From Campylobacterales bacterium (GTDB taxonomy: Bacteria > Campylobacterota > Campylobacteria > Campylobacterales > Sulfurimonadaceae): a stretch of DNA of 64,000 nucleotides. Positions 62,707-64,000 of this stretch are shown here, in pieces. The stretch spans positions 62,001 to 126,000 of the forward strand of contig JAFGVE010000034.1 in the NCBI GenBank assembly GCA_016938175.1, written 5' to 3'. The stretch's first letter is position 1. Each line of letters starts with the position of its first letter. The notes below the pieces were generated by a model. It made no database searches. It was not told the DNA's origin and saw nothing but the letters and a program-made list of their open reading frames with translations. The position numbers and the translations under genes are program-made.

Positions 62707-63390
62707 ATGGAACTTTGCGTCGCCCTTGATTTACCGACAGCTCAAGAAAACTTAGAACTAGTAGAGAAAATTAAAGAACACAATGTTTGGTTAAAAGTGG
62801 GTCTGCGTACTTATATACGTGACGGAGAGTCTTTTTTAAAAGCTATAAAGGGTATAAATCCGGATTTTAAAATCTTTTTAGATTTAAAACTTTATGACAT
62901 TCCAAATACTATGGCAGATGCGGCAGAGTCTATTATGGGACTTGGTGTAGATATGTTTAATGTACATGCAAGTGCTGGCAAACGTGCTATGACTACGGTT
63001 ATGCAACGTTTAGAGAAGTCTGAGAAACGTCCCATTGTTTTAGCTGTAACGGCACTTACTTCATTTAGTGAAGATGAGTTTAGTGAAGTGTATGAGAGTG
63101 CTATAGCAACTAAGGCTGATCAGTTTGCTAAAGATGCAGAGCAGAGTGGACTTGATGGTGTTGTCTGTTCTGCTTTTGAGAGTGAATCTATAAAGAACAT
63201 CACTTCACAAAGTTTTATGACACTTACTCCGGGAATTCGTCCCTTTGGTGAAGATGCAGGAGACCAAAAACGTGTCGCAGACGTTGCTTTTGCGAAGGGT
63301 GCAAACATAGACTTTATAGTAGTTGGACGTCCTATATATCAGGCTGAAAATCCTTCAGAAGTAGTCGCTAGAATTTTAGAACAATTCTAA
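62707..63390 (+). CDS. pyrF: Orotidine 5'-phosphate decarboxylase
   Basis: 227 residues. The last step of UMP synthesis, in the same pathway that carB feeds. The catalytic D59-K61-x-x-D64 array is in L-D-L-K-L-Y-D-I-P-N-T, and the C-terminal phosphate site reads G-R-P-I-Y-Q-A. The open frame extends upstream to 62677, but the family start is M-E-L-C-V-A-L-D at 62707, with a GAGAG site before it. Its stop overlaps the convergent protease gene stop by 4 bases. Confidence 0.95.
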   Translation: MELCVALDLPTAQENLELVEKIKEHNVWLKVGLRTYIRDGESFLKAIKGINPDFKIFLDLKLYDIPNTMADAAESIMGLGVDMFNVHASAGKRAMTTVMQRLEKSEKRPIVLAVTALTSFSEDEFSEVYESAIATKADQFAKDAEQSGLDGVVCSAFESESIKNITSQSFMTLTPGIRPFGEDAGDQKRVADVAFAKGANIDFIVVGRPIYQAENPSEVVARILEQF

Positions 63391-64000
63391 AGCCCTTTTT
63401 CAATCCTTTTACGTAACTCTTCAAACTCTTTAAAATGTAATGGTGACTTTTCAAGAGTTCCATTTTTTCGCATTGTATAAACGCCGTATTCGTTTATAAA
63501 GTACTCCGCACTAAGGTCTTTCCGTTTGTTTAAAGGGAGTACTTTAAAACTGAGGTTATCTAAAATAAGAGGTGCCTGCCCCTGTTTCTCAAAATAGCTC
63601 AAGACCATGTGTTGCCCACCTCGAAAGTTTTCTTTTACTATTGTGAGATAGAGTCTCTCTTTAGAAAAACCTAATTCTATAAGTGAGTAGTACTTTATAA
63701 TGGCATAGTCTTCACAATCTCCAAAACCTACACTCAAAAACTCTTTTGGCGTTGCCCAATTTTCCTCTTTTTTATGTATGACATCATCGAATTGTGCTTG
63801 TAAGCCGTTGAGGTATAGATTAAGTTTTATGAGCTGTTTTTGGGTAGAGAGAGTTCGCAGTTCTTGCATATGTTTTTTGTAATGAAGGACTCTTCTGTAT
63901 GCACGTGAGTCTGTCTTTTCTAAACGTAGGAGTTCTTCTTGAGTGAAGTTAGGATAGTTGTTTGCAAATAGAAGGGAGTAAAGAAGCAGAATGACAACAG
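63387..64000 (-). CDS. LapG-like transglutaminase-fold periplasmic cysteine protease (5' end outside window)
   Basis: The frame stays open to the right edge, so the start lies beyond base 64000. What is visible on the minus strand begins inside a hydrophobic signal sequence (V-V-I-L-L-L-Y-S-L-L-F-A), then about 190 mature residues. The catalytic Cys-His-Asp set is visible: C in G-D-C-E-D-Y-A, H in G-G-Q-H-M-V-L, and D in L-I-L-D-N. This is the bacterial transglutaminase-like (PF06035) family that includes LapG, which releases surface adhesins when cyclic-di-GMP is low. The adhesin and LapD partner are not in view. An ATG at 63869 would drop the signal peptide and is rejected. Confidence 0.8.
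   Translation of the reverse strand, partial: VVILLLYSLLFANNYPNFTQEELLRLEKTDSRAYRRVLHYKKHMQELRTLSTQKQLIKLNLYLNGLQAQFDDVIHKKEENWATPKEFLSVGFGDCEDYAIIKYYSLIELGFSKERLYLTIVKENFRGGQHMVLSYFEKQGQAPLILDNLSFKVLPLNKRKDLSAEYFINEYGVYTMRKNGTLEKSPLHFKEFEELRKRIEKGL

Noticed and set aside
1..64000. CRISPR arrays, transposases, rRNA operons or prophage genes
   Set aside because: No regularly spaced repeats, no transposase or phage structural motifs and no rRNA sequence were recognised.

Overview
The window looks like a chromosomal segment from a Campylobacterota (Epsilonproteobacteria) bacterium, most like Sulfurimonas or a relative. The evidence is family content and gene order only: low G+C, very tight gene packing, a PglB-type oligosaccharyltransferase, menaquinone synthesis by the futalosine route (mqnE), the order fabZ-lpxA-clpX-mreB-mreC known from Helicobacter, a UPF0323 lipoprotein, a short glucose-6-phosphate isomerase and a periplasmic ATP-dependent DNA ligase. 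No rRNA, insertion sequence, prophage or CRISPR array was seen. No stretch longer than about 300 bases lacks a gene.

Region 1 (1-14949) is a surface-glycan cluster. It enters the window inside an asparagine-synthase-like gene. It holds several GT2 and GT4 glycosyltransferases, a GT10 (fucosyltransferase-type) enzyme, the four dTDP-rhamnose genes in the order rfbA-C-D-B, and a lone monotopic sugar-phosphate transferase on the minus strand. It ends with a membrane UDP-HexNAc 4,6-dehydratase, a sugar epimerase/reductase and a WecA/WbpL-type polyprenyl-phosphate transferase. There are therefore two different priming enzymes. The first 3 kb are especially AT-rich.

Region 2 (15013-24221) is mixed: a ComEA-like DNA-binding protein, mqnE with an inverted repeat at its start, a further GT2 enzyme, a secreted small DNA ligase, tRNA-Asn, the PglB/STT3 oligosaccharyltransferase and pgi. 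A minus-strand run follows, with a glutathionylspermidine-synthase-like ligase placed directly after a UPF0323 lipoprotein that ends in Gly-Gly, then a small membrane protein and a short Sua5-like protein behind carB.

Region 3 (24182-33741, minus strand) is housekeeping: carB, then fabZ-lpxA-clpX-mreB-mreC followed by a MipA/OmpV protein, and queH.

Region 4 (33805-43521, minus strand) is a nine-gene iron-uptake run: exbB-exbD-hemP-tonB-TonB-dependent receptor-PepSY protein-macA-macB-TolC-like protein. It starts at a good Fur box. The 42-residue hemP is easily missed. The gene set contains what is needed for import, periplasmic reduction and re-export of a siderophore.

Region 5 (43629-52041) is signalling: a decayed HD-GYP gene, a cyclophilin, a two-component pair, an EAL protein with a degenerate GGDEF domain, and two diguanylate cyclases, one of which has a PhnD-type periplasmic sensor.

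Region 6 (52160-61293) is an apparent acetate-assimilation module: porin, DUF485 protein, ActP-like symporter, cNMP/CBS/DUF294 protein, DnaQ-like exonuclease, NDH-2-like flavoprotein and acs. The window closes with an APC permease, pyrF and a LapG-like transglutaminase-fold cysteine protease that runs off the right edge.
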